This document shows positions 28,501 to 37,710 of a stretch of DNA of 52,344 nt, one piece after another. Origin of the DNA: Lewinellaceae bacterium. GTDB lineage: Bacteria > Bacteroidota > Bacteroidia > Chitinophagales > Saprospiraceae. Position 1 is the stretch's first letter. Every line of letters begins with the position of its first letter. The stretch lies in assembly GCA_016713985.1 (NCBI GenBank), contig JADJOD010000037.1, positions 1 to 52,344 of the forward strand, given 5' to 3'. A program made the position numbers and the translations under genes. Under the pieces are notes generated by a model. That model was not told where the DNA came from. It worked only from the letters and a program-made list of their open reading frames with translations, and made no database searches.

Positions 28501-30477
28501 TGTACACCACGGTGCCGCAGCCGAAATTGTTGGATAAAGTTACCGTGATCGTTTCGGTGCCTTCCACGAGGTTGTCGGCGATAGGAACGATAGGGAAAGA
28601 AAGGGATGTTTCACCCGGCTGAAATGTAATGATGCCCGGCAAACTCAGGAGATAGTCCGTGCCGAGTGTTGCCGTGCCGCCAACCGTTACAATAAAATTC
28701 GTCACTTCATCGAAAGGTTGGGAGAGCGAGATGACCAGCTGATCCTGTGACCCGGAGCAGTCTTCGATAAAATAGTCGATACCGCTGGCAAATTGTACGT
28801 CTAATTCGGGTGTTCCGCCCTGAATTTTGGACATAAATACGCCGGAGTCCAGCGCGCCGTCGCCGCGGTCGGCAACCGCAAGTTTCAGGTGGTAAGTATT
28901 GCAGGGGGTCACATTGGTGCGCGCGGTCAGGCTCTTTTTGATCCCTAAGGAATCGGAAGTAAGGCCGTCGTATTCCAGCACCTGACTGAGCGTTTGCGCC
29001 CCTTCGTTGTTGCGGAAGTACTGCCAGTTCAGCAGGTTGTTGACGCTGTTGATTTGTACCGGCGTATTGGTGCCGGGCAAGGTGGCGATATTGAGCGCTC
29101 CACCCAATCCCGGATCACCGACAATACCGGGACCGGAAACGAGGAAGGCGAAAATGTCATTAAAGTTGGAGTTGACATACTCCGGGTATTCGTCGGAGCC
29201 GAATACGTATTCAAAACTCAGTTCGTTGGTGGCGACAAATACGTCGAATTCCACCACGCAGGCGTCGAATGAAAGTTGTCCGTTGCCCTGCTGGTCTGAA
29301 AGGTAGTCCAGGTCTTCGTCGCCTTCCATTCCGAGAAGCACTCCGGAAGCGGGTGAACTGTTGGGCCCTGCCGTCAGTTGTGCATCGCCCGAAGTAAGTA
29401 CAAGCCCTTTATCGAGTCCGAGTCCGTTGTTGTCGGTGGGAAAACTGAAGGTTCCGTATGCGCCGTCGGCACAATCGATATTGGTCAGTGTTACCACCGT
29501 TGCGGGTGTTGATACGGCATCCACGATTTGAATGGGTGTCACCGTGGTATTTACACTCATCTGTTCCTGCTGCGGGCAAGGCTGGTTGCTGCATTCCCAC
29601 ATGGCTTTCCAGCCTTCAAATTCACCGTCTCCGTCCGATTGAAACTGTACGGTCATACATCCGCTGGTTGCCTGCACCTGAAAACACACGCCGCCGCCGC
29701 CGACCGGGTCGTTAAAATTAAACCCGTTGAGTTGGGTGATCGGCGTACCGTTGGTATTGTCGCCGTCATAAAACGTCAGCAAATCAGAGAGGAGAACGCA
29801 TCTTCGATATTAAAATATTCCATCGTCAGGGTGATACAGGCCGAAGGATCGTTGGGACAAATCACAAAAGTGAAGTCTTCGTTGGGGCCGTAATCATCGG
29901 TGGGGCCGCCGGAATCGTACAAGGTGCCTTCACAAAGTGCAGAGCTGCCCTGGTCGATGGTAACGATGGGCGGAATTTTGTCCACACACAACGTAAAATC
30001 GCCCCAGTTGGGCGATGCGGTTTGTGAATAATCCGACACACGAATAAAATAAGGCAAGCCGGGAGTAAGTCCCGTAACGTCAAGATACAGCGCGTTTTCT
30101 CCAACATCCGCCTTGGCGCACAACAATTCGGCGAGTCCGTCGAACAGGCAATCGCCGCGATACACGGCAAATTCCGGGTTCTGGATGGAATTGGCGCCCA
30201 CTCCGGTCAGGGTGATCCGGAAATCGAACAGGGTATCGGGGCAGGTAAACATAAACCAGACGTCGCGGTGTGCGATACCGCTGTTAAAACAAGTCGGCGC
30301 ATTATCATTGCCGATATCGCTTGACGTGGCGTTCAGGTTCGAAAAAATATCGCCCGGGCAAACTGGGGCCGTTCCGAGGTCGATCAAGCCGGAACAGTCG
30401 TCGTTGGCCGGCGCTTGAGAAAAGAGCGAACAGGCTGTGACAACAAGCGCTGCAACAAGAGTAAATAGTCTTTTCAT
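25572..30477 (-). CDS. Giant CHU_C surface protein with CUB-like, choice-of-anchor L and Calx-beta domains, two apparent frameshifts
   Basis: One gene of about 1635 residues read in three frames. From ATG 30477: signal peptide (MKRLFTLVAALVV, ending LFSQ), a pre-peptidase-like beta domain with NDDCSGLIDLG and FAVYRGDCL, then a CUB-like domain starting GSSALCEGTLYDSGG. The frame breaks at 29785-29794 (a CT-rich stretch) after YFNIEDAFSS and continues as DLLTFYDGDNTNG. Next come a choice-of-anchor L domain (LVLTSGDAQL, FVFGSDEYPEYV-like), a Calx-beta domain (GTDYLLSLPGIITFQPGE) and about seven Ig/PKD-like repeats containing ATPSVTTTYTA. At 26474-26476 one missing G turns TGG into TGA inside GVTYSWTP. 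The remaining frame ends in a CHU_C domain (VPNAFTPGTDEINDTFGP, FNRWGEKVFEA, KGDVTLLR). It should be exported by the type IX system. The role is probably adhesion or matrix, by inference. Confidence 0.82.
26160..28150 (-). repeat. DNA-level repeats encoding Ig/PKD-like modules
   Basis: The coding sequence for the Ig-like array is itself repetitive. The stretch starting at 26366 (CTTCGCTGGTACATTGCGG) recurs with about 80% identity by eye at 26822 (CCTCACTGGTGCATTGGGG), a shift near 457 bases. Both copies are followed by the GTTGCGGTTGG-TTGGC word encoding ANPTATPT. More diverged copies occur near 27085 and 28065. This points to internal duplication of domain pairs. Confidence 0.6.
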
Positions 30478-30643
30478 TGGTGTGTAGTAATTGTCTGAAT
30501 CTTGATCTGTCAGGTTCCCTTTCAAACCGGTAAAGGCCTTATGGGCGAGCCAAAAATAGGGAGACCTTTGTGAAAGCCAAATCACCGGGCCTCTTTTGTG
30601 TTGTAGTCTGACTGATGTGGGCGAAAAAACTTTAAAATTCCGG

Positions 30644-31051
30644 TTAATGCCGACATTTTTCGAGCAAAGTACGGGTTTCTTCCAGCCTGAAAGGTTCAAT
30701 TTGATTGCCCCAACTCGTATTTACAAAATTCAGGATGTTCACAATTTGTATTTCTGACAAGGTTGCCACCCCCGGCATTTGTTCGGCAAAAACTTGTCCG
30801 TTTACCACAATGGTGTCTTTTATGCCATACCGGACGAGGCAGGGCAACTTTTGCCGGTGGTTTTTCAAATAATCCGAACCGGCAAGCGGAGGAATAAGTG
30901 CATGAAGACCGGCGCCGTCTTCCATGTGACAATTGGCGCAATGTGTTTTGTAAAGACGTTCTCCTTCGCGGTAAGGGTTGGGCTGGCAGTTGGGGAAGAT
31001 GACCGAAAAACAAAACAAAATGCTGCCTGCGAGGCATAGTTTTTTCAACAT
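30644..31051 (-). CDS. c-type cytochrome lipoprotein
   Basis: A small class I cytochrome c, about 135 residues, carried on a lipoprotein anchor. The signal peptide ends in a lipobox at VIFPNC (Cys22). The single heme site is CANCH (about residues 38-42), and the likely distal ligand is the Met in EQMPG. The final helix (IQIVNILNFVNTSWGN) is typical. I used the ATG at 31051 because it gives a proper signal peptide; a GTG at 31084 overlapping the SCO stop is an alternative that would add 11 polar residues. It is the last gene of the metal-binding lipoprotein / SCO operon and would carry electrons in the periplasm. Confidence 0.88.
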   Translation of the reverse strand: MLKKLCLAGSILFCFSVIFPNCQPNPYREGERLYKTHCANCHMEDGAGLHALIPPLAGSDYLKNHRQKLPCLVRYGIKDTIVVNGQVFAEQMPGVATLSEIQIVNILNFVNTSWGNQIEPFRLEETRTLLEKCRH

Positions 31052-31080
31052 GAAAAGGGGGATTGCAGGATTTTGCCAGA

Positions 31081-31704
31081 TCACCGGGGGAATTGCTCCT
31101 CCAGCAGCAAATCAATATCCTTCATAAAACGATCGACCTCTTCAGCATTTGTGCCGTCGCAAAACGAACGCACATGCCTGTTTTTATCCACGAGAATCAG
31201 GCGCCCCGAATGGTCAAACCCTCCGGGGGAATCCGGGTCTTCCACAGCCACGCTGAAATAATCGTCGGCGATGCTATAAATCGCATCGTGATCGCCGGTT
31301 ACCAGGCGCCATTTTTTGGCGTCGACACCCAGTTTTGCAGCATGGCGATGCAGGGCGGCCACCGTATCGTTGCGCACGTCGATAGAGTGGGAGAGGAGCA
31401 TCACCCGGCCGTCGTTTTTGTATTTTTCATACAGGCGCAATCCGTTCTTTTTCACCCGGGGGCAAATGGTGGGGCAGTGGATGAAAAAAAAATCCACCAC
31501 GTAGATTTTGTCAGCAAAGGTCGCGTTGGTAACGAGCTGACTGTCCTGGTCGATGAAGGAAAAATCGGGAACGCTGCGGTAAATAGTATCGCCGCCGGGA
31601 GAAATGTCGCGTTCGCCCAGAATCGGGAGGGTTCGTTTCTCCGGGGATGTCAGGCAAGCCGCCCAAGTGGTGATTATCAGTACAATAAAGGCGAAATATT
31701 TCAT
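31081..31704 (-). CDS. SCO1/SenC-family copper chaperone lipoprotein
   Basis: A thioredoxin-fold protein of 207 residues that would deliver copper to, or reduce, the CuA site of cytochrome c oxidase. It has a lipoprotein signal peptide (lipobox WAAC, Cys17), the copper-binding/redox motif FIHCPTICP (Cys77 and Cys81) and the distal His in GGFDHSGRL (about 165), so all three copper ligands are present. The ATG overlaps the stop of the upstream metal-binding lipoprotein as ATGA. Downstream is the cytochrome c gene. The gene order supports a role in assembling a copper-heme respiratory component. Confidence 0.92.
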   Translation of the reverse strand: MKYFAFIVLIITTWAACLTSPEKRTLPILGERDISPGGDTIYRSVPDFSFIDQDSQLVTNATFADKIYVVDFFFIHCPTICPRVKKNGLRLYEKYKNDGRVMLLSHSIDVRNDTVAALHRHAAKLGVDAKKWRLVTGDHDAIYSIADDYFSVAVEDPDSPGGFDHSGRLILVDKNRHVRSFCDGTNAEEVDRFMKDIDLLLEEQFPR

Positions 31705-32261
31705 TGCGACACTATTTTTTTACCCGCTTCGAGGGCGGCGCGGATATCGCTGCGGTTTTGTTCGATCTTTTGTTTTTGCTCCTGCAGGTACCGGAGTGAT
31801 TCATCCGTCTGGTTTTCGGGCTCCTTGTATTGCGTCATCCAGGTCATCATGTCGGCTTCGGCTTTATCCATGGCCACCAGCACGGCGGTGTATTTGTCAA
31901 GCGTTTCTTTGGTCATTTTTGCCCGTTTCATCACATCTTTCACCTGGCGGCCTACCCGGTTCATTTCTGCCATATCTTTCATGGCTTCGTCGTGGATGTC
32001 TTCCGCTTCTTTGGAAAGAATCTTCCAGGCGTTATCGGGTTGTTCGGCAGCCGGGGCAGGCGCTTGTGCTTCGAGGGCCATGCCGCAAACAGGGCATTTG
32101 CCCGCTTGTTCATATATTTTGCCTTTTTCACAATCCATCGGACAGGCGTAGACCTGGGGGCCGTCACCTGTCGCCGCGGAGGTGTTTCCGGCTTTGTGTT
32201 GATGGTGGCCGCAGGCGTTGATCAGGAAACCCAGCAGGATAAGAACGGTAAGGTATTTCAT
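31701..32261 (-). CDS. Heavy-metal-binding-domain lipoprotein
   Basis: A 186-residue lipoprotein (lipobox LINAC, Cys17) with a His-rich start (GHHQH) and a small heavy-metal-binding domain: YACPMDC at about 38-44 paired with KCPVCGMAL at about 56-64. This is the YxCPM...GxCPxCGM pattern found on CusB-like and copper-handling proteins. The remainder (about 75-186) is helical and Met/Lys/Glu-rich (MKDMAEMNRVGRQVKD). It is the first gene of the copper operon, overlaps the SCO gene by 4 bases, and has a -7 box 20 bases upstream of its ATG. I infer a periplasmic copper-binding role. Confidence 0.85.
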   Translation of the reverse strand: MKYLTVLILLGFLINACGHHQHKAGNTSAATGDGPQVYACPMDCEKGKIYEQAGKCPVCGMALEAQAPAPAAEQPDNAWKILSKEAEDIHDEAMKDMAEMNRVGRQVKDVMKRAKMTKETLDKYTAVLVAMDKAEADMMTWMTQYKEPENQTDESLRYLQEQKQKIEQNRSDIRAALEAGKKIVSQ

Positions 32262-32280
32262 CGGCTGATTTATTTTTTTG

Positions 32281-32288
32281 CAAATGTA
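32281..32288 (-). promoter_or_regulatory. -7 box of the copper operon
   Basis: On the minus strand TACATTTG fits TAnnTTTG and is 20 bases upstream of the operon's first ATG at 32261. No clear -33 TTTG is visible. Confidence 0.55.
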
Positions 32289-32396
32289 GAATACTGCCGG
32301 AAGTGTGTTTCGAAAAATTCGGTTCCGGCAAGGCGTTTGGAATACCTCTAAATTTCAATCCCCGGGCCGATAACACCTTTGCGCGAATGGATTTCC

Positions 32397-32404
32397 TAAT
32401 TTTG
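32397..32404 (+). promoter_or_regulatory. -7 box of purB
   Basis: TAATTTTG at 32397-32404 fits TAnnTTTG and is 57 bases before the purB ATG. A TTTG at 32378-32381 could serve as the -33 element, though the 15-base spacing is shorter than usual. Confidence 0.55.
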
Positions 32405-32460
32405 CAGGAAAAATTTTTTCCGACCCGATCACTTTGCAGCCATCATAAATCATTCGTTGA

Positions 32461-33792
32461 ATGTTACTTGCCATCTCTCCCATCGACGGGCGTTATGCGG
32501 ATAAAACAAAAGAACTCGCCGGCTATTTCAGCGAGTATGCACTTATCCGGTATCGCGTATTTGTTGAAATTCAATATTTTATCGCACTTTGCCAATATGG
32601 TTTGCCACAACTGGCTTCTTTTGAAGACGATAAAATAGACGATCTCAACAGCATCTTTGAAAACTTCAGCCTTGCGGATGCCGAGCGGATCAAAACCATC
32701 GAACGCACCACCAACCACGACGTGAAGGCGGTGGAATACTTCCTGAAGGAACGTTTTGATGCGTTGGAACTCGGCGCCCTGCGCGAGTTCGTCCATTTTG
32801 GCCTCACCTCTCAGGACATCAACAACTCCGCCACCCCCCTGCTGTTTAAAAACGCCCTGGAAGAAGTGTATTATCCTTTGCTCCGGCAGTTGCGCGATCA
32901 GCTCGAACAACTGGCGCAGGATTGGTCGCACGTGCCCATGCTGGCGCGTACACACGGGCAACCCGCATCGCCCACCTTGCTGGGTAAAGAATTCCGGGTG
33001 TTTGTCGAGCGGCTTGATGTGCAGTTGCAATTGATGCAACAGGTGCCGCACCGCGCCAAATTCGGCGGCGCCACCGGAAATTTTAACGCGCATTACGCAG
33101 CATATCCCGATTACAACTGGCAGCAGTTCGGCGACGATTTTGTCCGGGAATTTTTAGGCCTGGAACGTTCCCGTTTTACCACACAAATTGAGCACTATGA
33201 CTGTTTGGCCGCTCAGTTTCAGGCACTTGCACGTATCAATACTATTCTGACCGATTTTTGCCGCGACGTATGGACCTACGTTTCCATGGAATATTTTCGC
33301 CAGCAAACGGTGAAAGACGAAGTCGGTTCTTCGGCCATGCCGCACAAGGTAAATCCGATTGATTTTGAAAATGCGGAAGGCAACCTCGGCCTCGCGAACG
33401 CCGCTTTCCAGCATCTTGCCGAAAAACTTCCGGTCAGCCGGCTGCAACGCGACCTGACGGACTCCACGGTGTTGCGGAACATCGGGGTGCCCATGGGCCA
33501 TACCCTGATCGCTTTTAAATCCATATTCCGGGGTTTGGGCAAACTGATGCTCAACGAAGGGCAGTTGTACGACGATCTGGAAGACAACTGGATGGTCATT
33601 GCCGAAGGTATCCAGGTGATTTTGCGCCGGGAAGGTTATCCCCGGCCTTACGAAGCGCTCAAGGCCCTGACGAGGGGCAGAACCCTCGTGACACAGGAGG
33701 TGTTGCACGAATTCATCAACGGACTGGATGTTTCCGATGAGGTGAAGGAAGAATTGAAACGATTGACGCCGCACAATTATGTGGGTGAATAA
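32461..33792 (+). CDS. purB: Adenylosuccinate lyase
   Basis: Catalyses two fumarate-releasing steps of purine synthesis (SAICAR to AICAR, and adenylosuccinate to AMP). The 443-residue protein begins LAISPIDGRYADKT, has TTNHDVKAVEYFLKE, the TSQDINNSA block and the active-site HGQPASPT (His), and carries the fumarase/lyase signature loop SSAMPHKVNPIDFENAEG near residue 290. The length and motif order are those of the PurB family. The ATG at 32461 sits directly before the conserved start. It is monocistronic with its own -7 box and diverges from the copper operon. Confidence 0.97.
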   Translation: MLLAISPIDGRYADKTKELAGYFSEYALIRYRVFVEIQYFIALCQYGLPQLASFEDDKIDDLNSIFENFSLADAERIKTIERTTNHDVKAVEYFLKERFDALELGALREFVHFGLTSQDINNSATPLLFKNALEEVYYPLLRQLRDQLEQLAQDWSHVPMLARTHGQPASPTLLGKEFRVFVERLDVQLQLMQQVPHRAKFGGATGNFNAHYAAYPDYNWQQFGDDFVREFLGLERSRFTTQIEHYDCLAAQFQALARINTILTDFCRDVWTYVSMEYFRQQTVKDEVGSSAMPHKVNPIDFENAEGNLGLANAAFQHLAEKLPVSRLQRDLTDSTVLRNIGVPMGHTLIAFKSIFRGLGKLMLNEGQLYDDLEDNWMVIAEGIQVILRREGYPRPYEALKALTRGRTLVTQEVLHEFINGLDVSDEVKEELKRLTPHNYVGE

Positions 33793-33902
33793 AATGCTGT
33801 CCGGCGATGTTTTGAAATGCTCCGCCTGAGAATGGCATGAAGTGGCACGACTTGGCACGAAATGGCGCACCTGGGTCTGTCTATGTGGTCTCACCTTTGT
33901 GA

Positions 33903-33938
33903 AACCTCCCGGATTCAAATTCCTGTTCCGGGGAGGTT
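33903..33938. repeat. Hairpin between purB and the orphan lipoprotein gene
   Basis: AACCTCCC at 33903-33910 with following GGA pairs with TCC and GGGGAGGTT at 33927-33938, with one bulge. It lies 30 bases before the next ATG, so it may be part of that leader or a weak terminator; no T run follows. Just before it, 33835-33875 has diverged repeats of TGGCACGAA. Confidence 0.45.
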
Positions 33939-33968
33939 GATCATTATCCATCACTAAATCAGACTTTT

Positions 33969-34994
33969 ATGCGCCTGAACGCCGTTCTTTTACTCCTGAT
34001 TCTTGCATTGGGAGCCAACCTTTTTTATGCCTGTACAAAGGACACGGAAGGAGATATCCAAATCCTTAATCCCATACAGACGGAAAAAGCAAAAATCGAA
34101 GCCGAGATCCAGAAGGAAGGCTTTAAATTCAGTTCCCCCATGACCCCGGACCCTGAACCCCAATTTCCCTTTTTTACTGATTACAATTCCTGTAAAATGA
34201 CACTTCGCCTGAATGGCAATTCCGATTGCGATTTGGCAACAGTTACGCTCGCTTTTTCACCGGCGCCGGGTTCGTTAAATCCTCCGACCATGACACTCCA
34301 ACTTTCAAAATGGACCTGGCAGACGATTACCCTTCCGATCAATAACCCGTACGTTTATTTGAAATACGAAACACCTTGCGGTATCGCCGGAACCGAAAAG
34401 ATCAGTGTTCGATTTGGGACCTATGGTTTCAACCGCAAAAAGATTACCGATTTATTTGTGCCCGGTTCGGCCTTTAATTATGTCAGTTATGCCAACAACC
34501 ACTATCTTCCATATACTGTTGATGAAAATTATATTTGCGACAGGTGGTGTACCTGGAACAGCGATGTGCAGTATAAAAGCCTGGTAAGTGGGGGGGAGGC
34601 GTTAAGTGCGCTGGCTGCCGAACAAAACTTTAGTTACATCCCCATTCTGATGATGTATGTAGCAAAACCGCAGTATGCAACACCCCTGGATTGTGATTAC
34701 GTATGTAAAGCTCCTTATGTTTATCCGATCGCCGATCCTGGAGGAACATATCCGACGTACAAGATATCCAACTACGTAAGTTCAAGTGCTCCTGGCGTTT
34801 ATGACGGCCAGTTGTGTGCAAAAATCAAGGATATGTTCAGCGATTGGGTGACAGGATGGACATTGCCGGTCGGAATCGGAGAGGGCCCGAAACACAGAGC
34901 GCACCATTGCCACTTAGCGATGAATCCTTCAGATCCGGGACCGGCCAACTGCCCCGAAGGCATCACGGAATGGCCGTGTTATGCACCGGAATAA
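33969..34994 (+). CDS. Orphan lipoprotein, unknown function
   Basis: I do not recognise this 341-residue protein. It has a lipoprotein signal peptide (lipobox LFYAC, Cys22) and a charged linker to about residue 55. About 60-150 looks like a beta-sandwich domain (CKMTLRLNGNSDCDLATV and WTWQTITLPINNPYVYLKY). The C-terminal half is rich in Cys, Tyr and Pro (ICDRWCTWN, CDYVCKAPYVY, HHCHLAMNP). The ten or so cysteines, many near aromatic residues, suggest disulfides in an exported domain. The gene is isolated, with purB upstream and palindromic elements downstream. Surface exposure is likely but not shown. Confidence 0.75.
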   Translation: MRLNAVLLLLILALGANLFYACTKDTEGDIQILNPIQTEKAKIEAEIQKEGFKFSSPMTPDPEPQFPFFTDYNSCKMTLRLNGNSDCDLATVTLAFSPAPGSLNPPTMTLQLSKWTWQTITLPINNPYVYLKYETPCGIAGTEKISVRFGTYGFNRKKITDLFVPGSAFNYVSYANNHYLPYTVDENYICDRWCTWNSDVQYKSLVSGGEALSALAAEQNFSYIPILMMYVAKPQYATPLDCDYVCKAPYVYPIADPGGTYPTYKISNYVSSSAPGVYDGQLCAKIKDMFSDWVTGWTLPVGIGEGPKHRAHHCHLAMNPSDPGPANCPEGITEWPCYAPE

Positions 34995-35011
34995 GCTCCG
35001 GGATCATAAAA

Positions 35012-35056
35012 TGCAGGTTGAGTTTTTTGTTGTTTCCGCAGAAAAACTCAACCTGC
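35012..35056. repeat. 14-bp hairpin after the orphan lipoprotein gene
   Basis: CAGGTTGAGTTTTT pairs perfectly with AAAAACTCAACCTG over a 14-base loop, 20 bases past the stop at 34994. The A/T part of the stem faces the loop, so it is an unusual terminator geometry. Confidence 0.65.
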
Positions 35057-35061
35057 GCCAA

Positions 35062-35195
35062 GCGAGGGTGTCTCAAAGGGTTGATGAAAGTTGATGTTTG
35101 GATTGAAAAATGGCATTAATTTGTGCCTTTTCGATTCAAAATATCAACCTGATAAACTTTTATAAACCCTCATCAACCTTTTGAGACACCTCGCT
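35062..35195. repeat. MITE-like palindromic element with TGTCTCAAA ends
   Basis: The ends are inverted: GCGAGGGTGTCTCAAAGGGT at 35062 and, read on the other strand from 35195, GCGAGGTGTCTCAAAAGGTT. They differ only by single-base length changes and extend into TTGATGA on both sides. Further in, TTGATG and TATCAACCTGAT-like words and a central GGCATTAATTTGTGCC core keep the whole 134 bases imperfectly palindromic. It lies between convergent genes and has no coding capacity. Confidence 0.72.
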
Positions 35196-35207
35196 GTTTT
35201 ATATTAA

Positions 35208-37640
35208 TTACTGCTTAACAAGTCTTACCGGGTTGCTGTGTTGCTGGTCGCTGCGCAAGGTTGCCACGTAAACACCCTGCGGCCAGTTATCTCCACAAAC
35301 AACACTGCCCGTTTCGCCGGATAACTGCTGCGTCCAAATGATCTGGCCCAACTGGTTGCGCACTTCCAGCATGGTTTTGGCAGAGCCCGGCCAATCATAA
35401 CGGATAACAAATGTGGAAGCCGCCGGATTGGGCGATACCGAAAACAAGGCGGGAGTGCCTTGCTCCGAAGTGGAAGAAACGGCCTTTGGGATCACCTGAA
35501 ACACATCTACGCCAGCTTCTACCAGGTGCCCCGGATCAAGGTCGCTGGCAATGAACTGGATCTGGACGTCGTCGGAAAGGGTAATATAATCTTTCAGGTG
35601 GATTTCTCCGGAATAACGCCAGGCGCTAAGAGAAGTGGTTTCGGTCAGCAGGGTCACTGCCTGACCGTTGCTCAGAACACGTACTTCCAGGTTGTCGTTG
35701 GGCGGATCTCCTGCACCGCCGTCGTTATAAAACCAGTACCAAAAAGTAAGCACAGCATCCTGATAAACACCCAGTTGCATGAACGGACTGCTCAACGTTA
35801 CCGAGCCGCCATCGACGTCGTCCGCACTCGCACCGCCGCCGCTGTTGCCGGTGACGTAACACTGGTTGTTATTATCGATTTGTACGTCTAATTCGGGGTT
35901 GGAATAACCGCCCTGATAAAAGGTTCCGTCCGGTTCGCCACGTTCCCAGAATCCGGCCACTGAAGTGGCCTCCGATAACCAGTCCAGGTCCGTTTCAAAA
36001 TCGTCGTAATAGCCCGGTTTTAACAAAATAGTGACAGGTGCGTCGTTGGCGATGGAGGCCGTATTTACCAAATACCCCCAGGCGCTCGCCGTTGCCTGGT
36101 AATCACCTGCCGCCACACACGGCAATTCAAAATGACCGGATACATCCGTTTGAACGATATACGTGTCATCTGGCCCCACGAGGGTGATCTTTGCGTTTTC
36201 AACCGGTACCGATGTGCCTTCCAGCAATACCTGTCCGCTTATGTTGACCACATTTTCAGGCTCAAGCGTCACGTCGATTTCGGTTACCTGGGCGGTATTC
36301 AGGGTAACGTTTATGGTTTTACTGAAATATCCCGCTTTACTGATGGTTACCGTATAGTTACCCGGTTCTACCTGCCCGGTTTTGAAAACACCGTTGTTGA
36401 GGGTTTTTGTATCAATCCAGGGGTTATTGCCGCTGACCTCGACAGTTGCGGCGTTCAGGGCTTGCCCGTTGCAGTTGTTTTTTACTACTCCTTCCAGGTA
36501 GCAGGCGCGCACGTAGTTTGGCGTCATGACAAACAATTTGCCGGTGCCGCCATTGATATTGGGAATATTGGAAGCCACCACCGTGCCGGAGGGCAAAAAA
36601 GGATACACGCCCCAGCAGCCTTCAAAGTCCTGGCCGATGCCGGGCCAGGTATCGTACCAGCCGGTAATAACCACATTGTCGGGGCGGTGCGCATCGGCGA
36701 TTACAACCCCGTCGGTGTACCAGGAGGTTATGGCCCAGTCATTGAGTACGTGTGTGTTGTGGCCGATGGAATTAAAGCCGTCGTTGGGCGAAACGCGGTC
36801 GAGTTCTTTGATGTCCTGCGGATCACTGATGTCATATGAAGTGACGAACGAAGGCGCCCCTTGCAGTTCGTCGGTAGTAAGTATATGTTTGTGATCGTCG
36901 AGCAGCCACGAATTGTGGGTAAAATGCCCGGGTGTCTGCACCGTGCCGAGCAGTTGGGGGTTGGATTTGTCGCTCATGTCCACGATAGACAATATGCCGG
37001 AATTGATGTGGCTGGCATATAGGGTGTCATTGTAGGCGAACCCGTCGTGTACATACTGGAGGGCATCAAATTTGCCGGCGTAGGTGGGGTTGTAAGGGTC
37101 GGCATTCAAATCAAGCGCCAGTGCGCCGCCGCTGAAAAGCTGGTCGTTGTTGGGCTGGCTGCATCCATAGGCATACAAAAAACCTTTCACTTCATCAATG
37201 TGCAGGGCATGGATTTTGTGCAGTTGGCCGGTGATTGCCCCGTCACCTTTATAGGCATGATAAGGCAGGTTCGGGCCGGGCAGGTTGCTCAGGTTGATGA
37301 CCTGCAAACCACCGCCGGCTTCGGTCGTCAGGTACGCAAAGTGTTGATACACTTTGATTTCTTTCCACAAACTACCACCGTTGGACGGGCCTTCAGGGGC
37401 CGGGATCTGGACAATATTCACCGGATTGTCCGGGTCGGTTACATCCACAACGATCATTCCTTTGGAGCCGCCGAGGAGCGCATATTCGCGCCCGTTTTGT
37501 GCGTAACCGCAGATATTGGCGAGGGTTTGATCCGGGTATTCCAGGGTCGAACGAACCTGAAGGTTAAAGTCCTGGGCAAAAGCCGGCGATGCGGCCAAAT
37601 AAAACATGGACCACAGCAGGCATGGCAGTAAATTTTTCAT
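35208..37640 (-). CDS. LVIVD-repeat (choice-of-anchor B) surface protein with T9SS sorting tail
   Basis: An exported protein of about 810 residues. The signal peptide runs from ATG 37640 to about residue 23 (SPAFAQ). Residues about 35-370 are LVIVD/choice-of-anchor B repeats forming a beta-propeller (GMIVVDVTDPDNPVNIV, ILSIVDMSDKSNPQLLG, FVTSYDISDPQDIKEL). Two carboxypeptidase-regulatory-like beta domains follow (about 385-540; VEVSGNNPWIDTKTLNNG and ISGQVLLEGTSVPVENAKI). Next is a jellyroll-like domain (about 550-715). The last about 80 residues are a type A T9SS sorting domain: FSVSPNPAASTFVIRY, LEVRNQLGQIIW, WPQGVYVATL. The product is therefore secreted and surface attached or released. 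A -7 box lies at 37711. It stands alone. Confidence 0.88.
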   Translation of the reverse strand: MKNLLPCLLWSMFYLAASPAFAQDFNLQVRSTLEYPDQTLANICGYAQNGREYALLGGSKGMIVVDVTDPDNPVNIVQIPAPEGPSNGGSLWKEIKVYQHFAYLTTEAGGGLQVINLSNLPGPNLPYHAYKGDGAITGQLHKIHALHIDEVKGFLYAYGCSQPNNDQLFSGGALALDLNADPYNPTYAGKFDALQYVHDGFAYNDTLYASHINSGILSIVDMSDKSNPQLLGTVQTPGHFTHNSWLLDDHKHILTTDELQGAPSFVTSYDISDPQDIKELDRVSPNDGFNSIGHNTHVLNDWAITSWYTDGVVIADAHRPDNVVITGWYDTWPGIGQDFEGCWGVYPFLPSGTVVASNIPNINGGTGKLFVMTPNYVRACYLEGVVKNNCNGQALNAATVEVSGNNPWIDTKTLNNGVFKTGQVEPGNYTVTISKAGYFSKTINVTLNTAQVTEIDVTLEPENVVNISGQVLLEGTSVPVENAKITLVGPDDTYIVQTDVSGHFELPCVAAGDYQATASAWGYLVNTASIANDAPVTILLKPGYYDDFETDLDWLSEATSVAGFWERGEPDGTFYQGGYSNPELDVQIDNNNQCYVTGNSGGGASADDVDGGSVTLSSPFMQLGVYQDAVLTFWYWFYNDGGAGDPPNDNLEVRVLSNGQAVTLLTETTSLSAWRYSGEIHLKDYITLSDDVQIQFIASDLDPGHLVEAGVDVFQVIPKAVSSTSEQGTPALFSVSPNPAASTFVIRYDWPGSAKTMLEVRNQLGQIIWTQQLSGETGSVVCGDNWPQGVYVATLRSDQQHSNPVRLVKQ

Positions 37641-37710
37641 TGAATACAAGTTGAGTATTAAAGCAGAAAACAGTGAGGATTGGTACGGATCAGATCCGTT
37701 AAAACGGCGG

